33,867 nt of DNA from Oscillospiraceae bacterium (GCA_902782235.1 CACZML010000013.1:1-33867); one strand, 5' to 3'; shown: positions 14,639 to 23,410, numbered from the stretch's first letter. Numbers and translations are program-made. Notes: generated by a model not told the origin, from the letters alone.

Positions 14639-15493
14639 ATGCCCAAGAAGAAATCATATAAGATACCGCTGATAATCGCAGCCATACTGCTCGTTATCAT
14701 CGCCGCAGCATTATATTTGCTGATCGCACCCATAGCGAATATACCGTCCTGGTTCATTCCTGCCCGAGAGGCTTTCTATGCTTCGGCATTCTATTCGGAC
14801 TTCGAAAACAACTTCATCACAGACGCCCGCTACATGTATATCGTCAAAGGTCTTGGCGTCACTTTTGAAGTTACATTCTTCGCTGTTCTTCTTGGTATAG
14901 TTTTGGGCGTTATCGTTGCTCTTGTAAGATCTTCCTATGACACACAGAAGGAAGAACTCAGGGGCTTTGGCAAGGGCGTTCTTTATTTCTTTTATAAACT
15001 CTGCGGCGTATATCTTACGGTCATCAGAGGAACCCCTGTAGTAGTTCAGCTCATGATCATCTACTTCGTCATTTTCGCTTCTTCCAACAATAAGATCTTA
15101 GTTGCAGTTCTCGCATTCGGTATCAACTCCGGCGCTTACGTTGCAGAGATCATCAGAGGCGGAATCATGAGCATCGACAAGGGACAGTTCGAAGCAGGAC
15201 GTTCCCTGGGCTTCGGTTATGTAAGAACGATGGCGTTCATCATCATTCCGCAGGCATTCAAGACTGTTCTTCCCGCACTCGCAAACGAATTCATCGTCCT
15301 GATCAAGGAAACTTCAGTATCAGGTTATGTAGGTCTCCAGGAGCTCACAAAGGGCGGAGACATCATCAGATCGAGAACATACTCCGCGTTCATGCCGCTC
15401 ATTGCTGTTGCGATCATCTATCTCGTTATCGTAATGTTCTTCAGCTGGCTTGTATCGTTGCTCGAAAGGAGGCTTAAGAACAGTGAGCGCTGA
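14639..15493 (+). CDS. Polar amino acid ABC transporter permease
   Basis: A 284-residue MetI/HisM-like permease. The N-terminal membrane segment (about residues 9-30) is followed by an extracytoplasmic stretch to about residue 75, longer than in minimal 220-residue family members. Then come the transmembrane core and the EAA loop that contacts the ATPase ([18 protein letters not shown], then IIIPQAF). The [10 protein letters not shown] block is typical of the His/Glu/polar amino acid group. I chose the ATG at 14639 with GAGG upstream; the frame stays open further up but only by overlapping the binding protein gene and the hairpin. Its end overlaps the ATPase start by 11 bases. Confidence 0.92.
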   Translation: MPKKKSYKIPLIIAAILLVIIAAALYLLIAPIANIPSWFIPAREAFYASAFYSDFENNFITDARYMYIVKGLGVTFEVTFFAVLLGIVLGVIVALVRSSYDTQKEELRGFGKGVLYFFYKLCGVYLTVIRGTPVVVQLMIIYFVIFASSNNKILVAVLAFGINSGAYVAEIIRGGIMSIDKGQFEAGRSLGFGYVRTMAFIIIPQAFKTVLPALANEFIVLIKETSVSGYVGLQELTKGGDIIRSRTYSAFMPLIAVAIIYLVIVMFFSWLVSLLERRLKNSER

Positions 15494-16232
15494 TAATAAT
15501 GTAATCATTTCCGTTAAGGATCTTAAGAAATACTACAACGACGGTGAGGTAAAGGCCTTGGACGGCGTTACCACCGACATCAAAAAGGGCGAGGTAGTCG
15601 TAGTCATCGGACCATCAGGTTCGGGTAAATCAACGTTCCTCAGATCCCTTAATCTTCTTGAGCGTCCGACAGGCGGCACTATCACTTTCGAAGATAAGGA
15701 CATCATGTCTCCTTCAACAGACATCAACAAGTTAAGACAGAAGATGGGTATGGTGTTCCAGCACTTCAACCTCTTCCCTCACCTTACGATCCTCCGCAAC
15801 ATGACCATCGCTCCTATGAAGCTTCATGGTCTTTCGAAGGAAGAAGCAGAGAAAAAGGCACTGGCTCTTCTTGAGAGAGTCGGTCTTGCAGACCGTGCCG
15901 ATGCATATCCTTCACAGCTCTCAGGCGGTCAGAAACAGAGGATCGCTATCGTAAGAGCTCTTGCGATGGATCCTGATGTAATGCTTTTCGATGAGCCCAC
16001 AAGTGCTCTTGACCCTGAGATGGTAGGCGAGGTTCTTGATGTTATGAAGCACCTTGCAAAAGCAGGAATGACAATGGTATGTGTAACGCACGAGATGGGC
16101 TTCGCAAGAGAAGTCGGCACTCGCGTTATATTCATGGACTGTGGTAAAATCATCGAAGAGAATACACCTGAGCAGATTTTTACAAATCCTCAGAACGAGA
16201 GACTTCAGGCATTCTTACAAAAAGTTCTGTAA
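15483..16232 (+). CDS. Polar amino acid ABC transporter ATP-binding protein
   Basis: A 249-residue ATPase of the GlnQ/HisP type that energises the upstream permease. Motifs in order: Walker [11 protein letters not shown]-loop [10 protein letters not shown], signature LSGGQKQR, Walker [14 protein letters not shown], and H-loop VTHEMGFA. The C-terminus ([16 protein letters not shown]) is typical of the polar amino acid group. The start is the GTG at 15483, placed ten bases after a strong AAAGGAGG (15465-15472) that lies within the permease gene. An earlier in-frame TTG at 15450 would precede that site and is rejected. Overlap with the permease implies translational coupling. Confidence 0.95.
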   Translation: MSADNNVIISVKDLKKYYNDGEVKALDGVTTDIKKGEVVVVIGPSGSGKSTFLRSLNLLERPTGGTITFEDKDIMSPSTDINKLRQKMGMVFQHFNLFPHLTILRNMTIAPMKLHGLSKEEAEKKALALLERVGLADRADAYPSQLSGGQKQRIAIVRALAMDPDVMLFDEPTSALDPEMVGEVLDVMKHLAKAGMTMVCVTHEMGFAREVGTRVIFMDCGKIIEENTPEQIFTNPQNERLQAFLQKVL

Positions 16233-16253
16233 TCAGAAAAGGAGGGGTAGTTT

Positions 16254-16976
16254 ATGTATTGTGAATCATGTGGTTCGTTAATTCCTGATGGTCATTCATT
16301 TTGCTCCAACTGTGGAACACCCGTAGCAGGACCTCAGGTTCAGCCTGCGCAGGCAGCAGCTCCCGCACCCGCGCCTGCACCTGCACCCGTAGTTGCAGCA
16401 GCTCCCGCACCTGCAGCACAGCCGGTCCAGCCCGTATATCAGCAGCCTGTGGCACAGCCCGTTCAGCCTGTTTATCAGCCTGTTGCCCAGCCTGTACAGC
16501 CTGTTTACCAGCCCGTTGCTCAGCCTGTATATCAGCAGCCCATTTATCAACAGGCAGCACCTGCTACTCCCGCTAAGCGTCCTAACGGTCCCGCTACAGC
16601 AGGTCTCGTATTCGGTATCCTCACATTCGTATTCTGTGCTATTCCTGTACTGTTCTGGCTCTTAGGCCTTTTCGGCTTGATCTTCTCTATCGTCGGTCTT
16701 TGCAAGAGAAATGCCGGCGGCAAGGGTAAAGCTATTGCAGGTCTTATCCTCACAGTCCTCGGCGTTATTGCAGGCATCGTGATCCAGGAGACATTCTGGA
16801 CAATGGTCGGCAACGAGTTCGAAAAGCAGTGGGATGAAGCAATCTCTACTTTGTATGACACAAACTATTCCGGCAACGATGCCAACAACTTCTATGTTGA
16901 CGGCGATTTCGTTAACACAGATGACGGCTATGTGTCCGGCGTCCTTCACATCGACGGTTACAGAGTGGATTTCTGA
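16254..16976 (+). CDS. Zinc-ribbon membrane protein with Pro/Gln-rich linker (paralogue 1)
   Basis: A 240-residue protein with an N-terminal zinc ribbon (Cys3, Cys6, Cys17, Cys20). Next is an Ala/Pro-rich stretch, then a Gln/Pro/Val/Tyr-rich repetitive linker (residues 56-100, repeats of the QPVQPVYQ kind). Two hydrophobic segments (about 115-148 and 158-178) have a DUF4190-like look, including GKGKAIAGLILTVLG. A C-terminal acidic domain of about 60 residues is unique to this copy. It is probably membrane-bound with the zinc ribbon in the cytoplasm. Function unknown. The ATG follows a strong AAAAGGAGGGG. There is no terminator between the ABC ATPase and this gene, so read-through is possible; a good terminator follows at 17001. 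Confidence 0.85.
   Translation: MYCESCGSLIPDGHSFCSNCGTPVAGPQVQPAQAAAPAPAPAPAPVVAAAPAPAAQPVQPVYQQPVAQPVQPVYQPVAQPVQPVYQPVAQPVYQQPIYQQAAPATPAKRPNGPATAGLVFGILTFVFCAIPVLFWLLGLFGLIFSIVGLCKRNAGGKGKAIAGLILTVLGVIAGIVIQETFWTMVGNEFEKQWDEAISTLYDTNYSGNDANNFYVDGDFVNTDDGYVSGVLHIDGYRVDF
16419..16553 (+). repeat. Short tandem coding repeats in the Pro/Gln linker
   Basis: Imperfect copies of a unit encoding roughly AQPVQPVYQ(Q)P, with nearly identical DNA between copies, suggest slippage-type expansion. A shorter version is in the neighbouring paralogue. Confidence 0.75.
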
Positions 16977-17000
16977 AGGGATAAATAATTTAGATTTCAG

Positions 17001-17029
17001 AGGCTGTTCCTTTCAGGGACAGCCTTTTT
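17001..17029 (+). terminator. Intrinsic terminator after zinc-ribbon paralogue 1
   Basis: AGGCTGTTCC and GGGACAGCCT form a 10-bp stem (one G-U pair) with a 5-base loop. Counting the last stem T, five T in a row follow AGCC. Confidence 0.85.
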
Positions 17030-17043
17030 GTTTGCGCTTAATG

Positions 17044-17052
17044 TGGTACAAT
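17044..17052 (+). promoter_or_regulatory. Extended -10 promoter for zinc-ribbon paralogue 2
   Basis: TGGTACAAT lies about 40 bases before the ATG at 17092 and directly after the preceding terminator. No -35 match is seen. Confidence 0.5.
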
Positions 17053-17091
17053 CAACAACTGACAGACATTTTTGTTTTGGGGGTAGATATT

Positions 17092-17607
17092 ATGTATTGC
17101 GAACAATGTGGTTCTTTTATTCAGGATGGTGAAGCTTTCTGCACTAACTGCGGTGCTCCTGCTCCGGCAGCAAAGCCTGCACCGGCACCCGGACCTGAAC
17201 CCGCACCGGGTCCTGTCGTCCAGCCCATTCCTGCACAGCCCATAGAGCCTGTAAATCAGCAGCCTGTACAGCCTGTTTACCAGCAGCCCGCTGCGCAGCC
17301 GGTCCAGCCTATTTATCAGACGCCTGCTTACATGCAGCAGGGTGTCGTTATCACTCCATTTGAGCGTCAGAAGAGCAACGCGGTTGCTATTGTGGGCATG
17401 GTATTCGGAATAATTACATCCGTTTTATTCTGGTTACCGGTTATTAATCTCCTTCCGGGAATCGTCGGAATCGTATGCTCCAGCATCGGACTTGCACAGA
17501 AGAATAGCGGAAAGGGCCAGGCTATTGCAGGCCTCATTACTTCGATCGCAGGTATCCTTCTCGGGTTTATGATCCTCGGTCTCGCGATGATGGACGGAAA
17601 TTACTGA
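17092..17607 (+). CDS. Zinc-ribbon membrane protein with Pro/Gln-rich linker (paralogue 2)
   Basis: A 171-residue relative of the preceding gene: zinc ribbon with Cys3, Cys6, Cys17 and Cys20, a Pro/Ala then Gln/Pro/Tyr-rich linker (about 22-85), and two membrane segments (about 98-133 and 143-166) with the same GKGQAIAGLI motif. It lacks the acidic C-terminal domain of paralogue 1. The ATG at 17092 is preceded by a GGGGG ribosome site; the frame extends upstream through the terminator but without support. The DNA of the two N-termini is clearly alignable, so this is a tandem duplication that has diverged. Function unknown. The stop is eight bases from the converging trmL stop. Confidence 0.85.
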   Translation: MYCEQCGSFIQDGEAFCTNCGAPAPAAKPAPAPGPEPAPGPVVQPIPAQPIEPVNQQPVQPVYQQPAAQPVQPIYQTPAYMQQGVVITPFERQKSNAVAIVGMVFGIITSVLFWLPVINLLPGIVGIVCSSIGLAQKNSGKGQAIAGLITSIAGILLGFMILGLAMMDGNY

Positions 17608-17615
17608 TAAGAAGC

Positions 17616-18188
17616 TTATTTGCGCTTCCTTCTTAAAGTCTCGTCGTAGGAATAATTCTCTTCAAGGAAATCCTCGCCCTTCTGTTCTTCTTTGAACGAA
17701 AGGCCGGGATAGTTTAACTGTCTCAATACTTCGTAGATAGCAACTGCTGCCGCATTGGAAACATTAAGGCATCTGCAGTCTGCGGCCATGGGGATCCTGA
17801 AGCACCTGTCCAGGTTTGCTCTTAAGATCTCACCCGGAATGCCTGTGCTCTCCTTGCCGAAAATAAGATAAATCTCAGACTTCTCCGAAGCCTCTTTGAA
17901 ATCGATATCTGAGGGCGGCACCTTACCGTAGCGTGTCATGAAGAAATACTCACCGTCGTTCCTGCTGACGAAGTCCTGCCATGAATCGTAGAGCGTGTAA
18001 TCAGCCCATGTGATGTGGTTGGTTGATGCCCTTCTGAATTCAGGATTCTCAATATCAAAACCTACGGGGCCTATGATGTGAAGTGTTGCTCCGGTGGCAA
18101 CGCAGGTACGCATGATGTTGCCGGTATTCTGCGGGATCTCCGGTTCGAATAATACGACATTTACTATGCTTTTACCTGATTCACTCAT
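17616..18188 (-). CDS. trmL: tRNA (cytidine/uridine-34 2'-O)-methyltransferase TrmL
   Basis: SPOUT-fold methyltransferase that modifies the wobble nucleotide of certain leucine tRNAs using S-adenosylmethionine. The 190-residue protein shows the three knot motifs: EPEIPQNTGNIMRTC near the N-terminus, FGKESTGIP in the middle, and RCLNVSNAAAVAIYE near the end. It carries a charged C-terminal tail of about 27 residues beyond the usual end. I chose the ATG at 18186-18188, eight bases after GGAG; the in-frame TTG at 18203 overlaps that site. It follows the Na/Pi cotransporter gene by 48 bases on the same strand. Confidence 0.92.
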   Translation of the reverse strand: MSESGKSIVNVVLFEPEIPQNTGNIMRTCVATGATLHIIGPVGFDIENPEFRRASTNHITWADYTLYDSWQDFVSRNDGEYFFMTRYGKVPPSDIDFKEASEKSEIYLIFGKESTGIPGEILRANLDRCFRIPMAADCRCLNVSNAAAVAIYEVLRQLNYPGLSFKEEQKGEDFLEENYSYDETLRRKRK

Positions 18189-18216
18189 GTTCTTTCTCCG
18201 CAACGTATATCATTTA

Positions 18217-18233
18217 TATAGATATCCGTCTAT
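18217..18233. repeat. 17-bp element, copy 1 (between Na/Pi gene and trmL)
   Basis: TATAGATATCCGTCTAT, matching 20100-20116 at 16 of 17 positions. The core AGATATC(C/T) is nearly palindromic, so a protein-binding site is possible. Confidence 0.45.
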
Positions 18234-18236
18234 GTT

Positions 18237-19958
18237 TTATGCCTTGGCTGCAGCGATCTTCTTTTTGCTCTTGGGCTCTTCTTCGACATTAACGTCTTCA
18301 GGCATCTTCAGAGAAATGAGATTGGACTCTGCGGCAGCCTCTGCAATGTTCAGCATGTGGTCGCCCAAACGCTCGAAGTCTGTAAGCATCTCAGAGTAGA
18401 TAACGCATGCATCGCCTGAGCAGCTTCCGGACTTAAGTCTCTCGAGCTGGTGCTCTCTGTAGTCCTCGGTCATGTCATCGATCTTCTGCTCCATCTGAGC
18501 CATCTTGATGTGGACTGAACCCGGTTTGCTGCCAAGCAGGATATTATAGGCTTCACTGGTTGTCTTTACCATCTGGCTGACTTCTGCCCTGGCCTTCTCT
18601 GAGAGTTTTAAGCCCTTGCTCTCAAGGAGATTGGCATAGCCCGCGATGTTCGTCGCGTGGTCACCCATACGCTCGATATTACCCGTTATCTTGAACAGGG
18701 CACTCATTGCGACCGCGTGTTTCTCGGACATGTCGAAAACCATGGCGTGCGAGATATAGTAGGAGATCTCTTTGTTAAGGTAATCGACATATTCTTCTGT
18801 GTCGTTTATCTGCTGCTGTGTCTTCTCACTGTTCTCAAGTACAGCCTCGATACTTCTCTGAACGTTCTTGCCGGCCATCTCGAGCATACGGCTCATCTCG
18901 TTACAAAGGGCCCTTATCAGGACTTCAGTACCAACCTGGTTGTTGTTGCTTATCATGTTGGGATTGAGGTACTTAAGACAGTAAACGCTGTCATCGCCGC
19001 CCTTCTTGTCAGGTACGATGAGCTTTACGAGCTTAACGATGTACTGACCGAAAGGCAGCAGTATGATCGTTGAAGCAAGGTTAAATACCAGGTGAATGTT
19101 AGCGAGCTGTCTTGCTACATCGTTAGGAGACAGAGCTCTTACCCACTCTGTTATCGGGAGCACATAATATGCGGCTGTAAAGATCGCTGTACCAATAACG
19201 TTAAATGTCATATGGAGCATACCGGCTCTCGTAGCGTTCCTGGAGCCTCCGATAGATGCGAATACTGCAGTAACGCATGTACCGATATTAAGACCGAAGA
19301 TGATGAACATTGCCTGGTCCAATGTCATAAGCTGTGCGCCTGATGCTGACATCGCCATAGCCTGGAGCATACCGACACCGGCAGCAGAACTCTGGATGAT
19401 GATAACGAAGATGATACCTACGATGATTCCTATGAAAGGGTTGTTGATAGAAGACATGGTGTCCTTAACAATTTCCATCTTGCTCAAAGGCTCCATGGAA
19501 TCCTTCATGAGGGACATCGCGACGAAGATAAAGCCCAATCCCGCAATGGCTTCGCCGATGCTCCTGAGCTTCTTATCCTTTGTAAGAATGCAGAAGAAAG
19601 TACCGAGCAAAGCTATGACCGGAGCTACGGCTCCGACATCGAAAGCGATGATCTGTGCGGTGATATTTGTACCGATATTGGCACCCATAATGACCCAAAG
19701 AGCCTGATAAAGGTTCATGAGTCCGGCGTTAACGAAGCCTACCGACATTACCGATGTTGCGGTCGAAGACTGGATCAATGCGGTAATACCTGCACCGACC
19801 AGAACGCCTATTATTCTATTTCCCGTGAGTTTTGCAAGGACACTCTTTAATTTTTCTCCTGCAATCGCCTGTAAGCTTCCACTGGTGATCTTAACGCTAT
19901 ACAAGAACAAGGCCATACCGGAGCAAAGCCCCAATAACGCCGGCCATACTTCTGCCAT
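18237..19958 (-). CDS. Na+/phosphate cotransporter family protein with PhoU domain
   Basis: A 573-residue inner membrane protein. The N-terminal half (to about residue 325) carries the two Na/Pi-cotransporter repeats, each with the diagnostic QSS motif (QSSTATSVMSVGF and QSSAAGVGMLQA), and about eight membrane segments. The C-terminal half (about 345-550) is helical and PhoU-like, with repeats of the NIERMGDHATNIA / DFERLGDHMLNIA kind. Such fusions import phosphate and may be regulated through PhoU. The ATG is preceded by GGAGG at a rather long distance (11 bases). A good promoter lies at 20013-20041, and trmL is probably on the same transcript. Confidence 0.92.
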   Translation of the reverse strand: MAEVWPALLGLCSGMALFLYSVKITSGSLQAIAGEKLKSVLAKLTGNRIIGVLVGAGITALIQSSTATSVMSVGFVNAGLMNLYQALWVIMGANIGTNITAQIIAFDVGAVAPVIALLGTFFCILTKDKKLRSIGEAIAGLGFIFVAMSLMKDSMEPLSKMEIVKDTMSSINNPFIGIIVGIIFVIIIQSSAAGVGMLQAMAMSASGAQLMTLDQAMFIIFGLNIGTCVTAVFASIGGSRNATRAGMLHMTFNVIGTAIFTAAYYVLPITEWVRALSPNDVARQLANIHLVFNLASTIILLPFGQYIVKLVKLIVPDKKGGDDSVYCLKYLNPNMISNNNQVGTEVLIRALCNEMSRMLEMAGKNVQRSIEAVLENSEKTQQQINDTEEYVDYLNKEISYYISHAMVFDMSEKHAVAMSALFKITGNIERMGDHATNIAGYANLLESKGLKLSEKARAEVSQMVKTTSEAYNILLGSKPGSVHIKMAQMEQKIDDMTEDYREHQLERLKSGSCSGDACVIYSEMLTDFERLGDHMLNIAEAAAESNLISLKMPEDVNVEEEPKSKKKIAAAKA

Positions 19959-20012
19959 AAAAAATCATGCCTCCAAATTGGCTAAACAAAATACCTCTGA
20001 TTCACAACCAAT

Positions 20013-20041
20013 ATATTATTTATTAAGAAGATGGTTTTCAA
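20013..20041 (-). promoter_or_regulatory. Sigma-A type promoter for the Na/Pi cotransporter gene
   Basis: On the minus strand TTGAAA (20036-20041), a 17-base spacer and TAATAT (20013-20018), about 55 bases before the start codon. Confidence 0.55.
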
Positions 20042-20099
20042 GGTTTTGGATTAAATATCAAAGTCTTTTTTGGATATCAGACGGCAGATCAAGAAGATG

Positions 20100-20116
20100 T
20101 ATAGATATCTGTCTAT
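20100..20116. repeat. 17-bp element, copy 2 (upstream of the Na/Pi gene)
   Basis: TATAGATATCTGTCTAT, about 60 bases upstream of the -35 of the Na/Pi promoter. It differs at one position from the copy at 18217. Confidence 0.45.
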
Positions 20117-20150
20117 ATATTCGAAAACGGATGCCTTGGCAAAGCCTTTA

Positions 20151-21188
20151 TCAGCCTTGTTTCGGGTAATTATCTATCGCGTAATTAAGCCTTGCAATGC
20201 ACTTTTTGCAGTAGTCTCTCTCGACAGGAACCGAGTGGTCCTCGATCTTCTCCAAAGCCTTAACAACACAGGCTTTTGCTCCGTCAACATTGCCTAAACA
20301 ATTAAGTTCATAGAAGCCTTTAATGAACATGGCATTGGGATCTGTATCCTTCGTAACATCATTGATGATCATGTCATAGTATTTCTTTGCGTTATACGGG
20401 TCATAATTGTGGTATGAGAAGTAGTAGATGAGGTCCATGCAGACAGCGATGCTGACCTTGGTCTCCACGCCGGGCTTTAACACCGACTCAACATCTGCCA
20501 CGGCTTCAGGCATCCTGTCAAAAAGATCACAGGCATCCAGATATTCAAAATAAAGGAGAAAATACACCATTCTTTCCGTGTCCCAGACCTTTGGATAATT
20601 AAGCTCGCTTACGGGCTTCAATTCCATCTTCTCGAACGGGATGCCGGCTCTTATCATGCTGATGCCTTCCTGGGTATAACCGCTAAGGGACTTACCGGCA
20701 TTGACCTTGGCAAGAACAGACAGTGCCAGGCAGAATTTAAAGATTACAAAGGCCAGCGTCCAGGCGCCAATGAAGAAAAATACAGATGCAAGCGCAAATG
20801 AACTGACGCTGAACGTGGCAGCAAGAAGTCCTGCAAAAACGACGATTCCGAGAACGAGCGTAACTATGCCGACAACGGTAAGATAAGCTTTCTCATTGGC
20901 TATGAGCTTTTTGCTGTCAGTACCTGCTGTCTTTTCAAGATCAAAGGAAGTATAGACTTCCAGTCCGACGCTGGGCTTTCTTCCACGGCTCTCCCATTTG
21001 CCGGACTGGGACCTGCTGAATTTAAATCCGAATATTGAGAAATCCATGACCTTCATGCCAAAGGGTTTTACAAGAATAATCTCCACTATACTCTTAATAA
21101 ACGTGGATAAGACCAGTCCCACAATACCCATTGTCAGGATAAGTATCGGACTAAAGCTCAGATTTCCCAGATATCTCAAATACTCCAT
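20151..21188 (-). CDS. Unrecognised membrane protein with helical C-terminal domain
   Basis: I do not recognise this 345-residue protein with confidence. An N-terminal membrane segment (about residues 10-35) leads into a soluble loop reading KPFGMKVMDFSIFGF, then KWESRGRKPSVG. Two further membrane segments follow at about 105-130 and 133-160. Residues about 175-345 look like paired helices of TPR type and contain several Cys (CDLF, CMDL, CKKC). The loop is reminiscent of the region after the first helices of M50-type membrane proteases, but no HExxH site exists, so it would not be an active protease. I use the ATG at 21186-21188 with GGAGAG upstream rather than the earlier TTG at 21209. Monocistronic by position. 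Confidence 0.75.
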   Translation of the reverse strand: MEYLRYLGNLSFSPILILTMGIVGLVLSTFIKSIVEIILVKPFGMKVMDFSIFGFKFSRSQSGKWESRGRKPSVGLEVYTSFDLEKTAGTDSKKLIANEKAYLTVVGIVTLVLGIVVFAGLLAATFSVSSFALASVFFFIGAWTLAFVIFKFCLALSVLAKVNAGKSLSGYTQEGISMIRAGIPFEKMELKPVSELNYPKVWDTERMVYFLLYFEYLDACDLFDRMPEAVADVESVLKPGVETKVSIAVCMDLIYYFSYHNYDPYNAKKYYDMIINDVTKDTDPNAMFIKGFYELNCLGNVDGAKACVVKALEKIEDHSVPVERDYCKKCIARLNYAIDNYPKQG

Positions 21189-21310
21189 TTGCGTCTCTCC
21201 ATTCCACAAATCAGGACATTTATGTTGTATATGTTAGCATTTTGATCTGAATTAAGTAAATCAGTATGGCCGCATAGTATAATGAACCAAATCAAAGACG
21301 GCGGTTCCCT

Positions 21311-22510
21311 ATGACAGACAAGAGAAAATTCTGGACATTAAGATATATCATCATCAACGCAACATACTTTGCCGTATACAGCGGCATTCATGCGTATGCG
21401 TCCGTTTTCCTGCTCGAAAAGGGTTTCTCCAACACCCTCATCGGAATCACACTGGCTCTGGCAAACATCCTGTCTGTTGTATTCCAGCCGCTTGTTGCAG
21501 GTCTTATCGACAAGCAGGGCAAGCTTACAAACAGAAATGTCTCCATGGCATCAACTGCCCTCCTGCTCATTGGCTCCGTTCTCCTTCTCATCATTAAGAG
21601 CGGAATAGTTGTTATATTCATTATCTTCGCTCTGATTTATATGGTGCAGATGGTTTACCAGCCAATCATTACGGCTATGTATTTCGAATACGAGGCGGCC
21701 GGATGCCATATCTACTACGGCCTTGCAAGGGGCCTCGGATCAGCAGGATTTGCCGTAACATCTTTCTTTACGGGCAGAGCTATCGGATGGTTCGGCGTAA
21801 ACATCCTAATGATCCTCGACATCATCTTCTTAACGATCGCCCTTATCGTGCTCTATTTCTTCAAGAAGCCTGCTGTTAACACTCCTGCTCCCGCAGGCAA
21901 TGAGGAAGCCCATAATAATCTCATAAGCTTCATAAAAACGTATCCGGGCTTCATGCTTTTCGTGCTCGCGGCAGTATGCTTCTTCTTTGCGCACAATGCG
22001 ATCAACGACTACATGATCCAGATAATCACGCCTTTGGGCGGCACCGAGACCCAGATGGGTATTGCAGTCAGCTGCGCAGCACTTCTTGAGCTCCCGACGA
22101 TGGCTCTTATCGATAAGATCATTAAGAAGATCTCCGTTAAGAACCTGCTCCTTATCTCAGGCGCGGCATTCCTTGTTAAGACCCTTCTTATGCTCATCGC
22201 CCCTAACATGGTCGTCGTCTACATAAGCCAGGCGATGCAGATGTTCGCTTATGCGGTCTTCATCCCTGCAGGCGCGTATTTTGTCAATCAAACGATGGAG
22301 AGATTAGATCAGGTCAAAGGCCAGGCATATATCAACGTCTCCATTACATTAGGCGGTGTTTTCTCAAGCCTTATCTGCGGAAGGCTCCTTGATATCAAGG
22401 GTCCCCACTTCATGCTGATCGTAAGCTTTGCGGTTACAACGGCCGGTCTGGTCATTGCTTTCCTCGCTCTCAAAGTTGTGGCAATCTCGAGGAAAACCGC
22501 TCTTAAATAA
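21311..22510 (+). CDS. MFS transporter
   Basis: A 399-residue protein with about twelve membrane segments and a central cytoplasmic loop around residues 195-205. Features include an N-terminal FWTLRYIIINATYFAVYSG segment, a loop with DKQGKLTNR in the usual position after helix 2, and LARGLGSAGFA in helix 5. These resemble the proton-symporter branch (LacY/NupG-like, MFS_1-like) of the major facilitator superfamily. The substrate cannot be read. The ATG at 21311 has only a weak purine-rich site (GGCGG); a TATAAT at 21278-21283 may be its -10 box. Confidence 0.85.
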   Translation: MTDKRKFWTLRYIIINATYFAVYSGIHAYASVFLLEKGFSNTLIGITLALANILSVVFQPLVAGLIDKQGKLTNRNVSMASTALLLIGSVLLLIIKSGIVVIFIIFALIYMVQMVYQPIITAMYFEYEAAGCHIYYGLARGLGSAGFAVTSFFTGRAIGWFGVNILMILDIIFLTIALIVLYFFKKPAVNTPAPAGNEEAHNNLISFIKTYPGFMLFVLAAVCFFFAHNAINDYMIQIITPLGGTETQMGIAVSCAALLELPTMALIDKIIKKISVKNLLLISGAAFLVKTLLMLIAPNMVVVYISQAMQMFAYAVFIPAGAYFVNQTMERLDQVKGQAYINVSITLGGVFSSLICGRLLDIKGPHFMLIVSFAVTTAGLVIAFLALKVVAISRKTALK

Positions 22511-22519
22511 AATTCAGTA

Positions 22520-22548
22520 TTGAACATTGTATAATACCGCGTTATACT
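22520..22548 (+). promoter_or_regulatory. Sigma-A type promoter for the lipase-like gene
   Basis: TTGAAC (22520-22525), a 17-base spacer and TATACT (22543-22548), 37 bases before the ATG at 22586. An alternative TATAAT lies inside the spacer. Confidence 0.5.
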
Positions 22549-22585
22549 CCCCATATAGGCCGGAAACCTAATGGGAGAGATTTAT

Positions 22586-23410
22586 ATGAGTAACGATTGC
22601 TGTTTAAAGTATCCGTTGTTAATGGTCCACGGAATGGGATTCCGCGACAGAAAGCACCTGTGCTATTGGGGCAGGATCCCCAAAGCTCTTGAATCCCGGG
22701 GAGCTAACGTCTTCTTCGGTCACCAGGATGCAGTAGGTTCAGTCGAAGGCAACGCAGACACTATCGCTAAGAGCCTTGATAAGGTCCTTGAGATCACCGG
22801 CGCGCCGAAGGTCAATATCCTGGCTCACTCCAAGGGCGGCCTTGAATCCAGATATCTTTTTAACCACGGCTACAGCGATAAGATCGCTTCGATCACCACG
22901 ATCGATACGCCCCACCACGGTTCCAAGACAGTCGATTTCCTTATGAGAGCGCCCAAATGGATGGTCAAGGCAGCCGCCAAAGGCAACGATCTCTGGATGT
23001 GGTTCTTAGGCGACAAGCATCCTGACAGCTACGCATGCTTCGATATCCTCACGACCAAGACCGCTGAGCAGTTCAATATCGATAACCCCACACCGGACAA
23101 CATCCTCTGCCAGAGCTACGGCTTCAAGTGCAAGGGTTCCTTCTCCGATTCCGTCTTCTGCATTACTTATCCGATCGTTCGAAAATTTGACGGTGACAAC
23201 GACGGCATGGTCTCCACCGATTCCATGCACTGGGCAGACTTTAAGGGCATCCGCACATCCACTACCCACAGAGGCGTTTCGCACGCTGATGTGGTTGATA
23301 TGAGACGCATGAGATTTACTTCCAAGTCACCTGCAAGTGACAATGAGGTCAGCGACATCGTGCCCTTCTACATAGGCATAGTAAAAGAACTCAAGGAACT
23401 GGGTTATTAA
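22586..23410 (+). CDS. Alpha/beta-hydrolase, triacylglycerol lipase-like
   Basis: A 274-residue protein resembling bacterial family I lipases. It has an N-terminal LLMVHGMGF oxyanion segment, the nucleophile elbow AHSKGG (alanine in place of the first glycine of GxSxG), TIDTPHHGS, the FDGDNDGMVS aspartate/calcium region typical of these lipases, and a late histidine (HRGVSHADV). There is no signal peptide or membrane segment, so it should be cytoplasmic, unlike most secreted family I lipases. The ATG at 22586 has GGGAGAG at good distance; the in-frame ATG at 22571 overlaps that site. The stop overlaps the converging gene by four bases. Substrate unknown: acylglycerol, acyl-sugar or other ester. 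Confidence 0.85.
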   Translation: MSNDCCLKYPLLMVHGMGFRDRKHLCYWGRIPKALESRGANVFFGHQDAVGSVEGNADTIAKSLDKVLEITGAPKVNILAHSKGGLESRYLFNHGYSDKIASITTIDTPHHGSKTVDFLMRAPKWMVKAAAKGNDLWMWFLGDKHPDSYACFDILTTKTAEQFNIDNPTPDNILCQSYGFKCKGSFSDSVFCITYPIVRKFDGDNDGMVSTDSMHWADFKGIRTSTTHRGVSHADVVDMRRMRFTSKSPASDNEVSDIVPFYIGIVKELKELGY

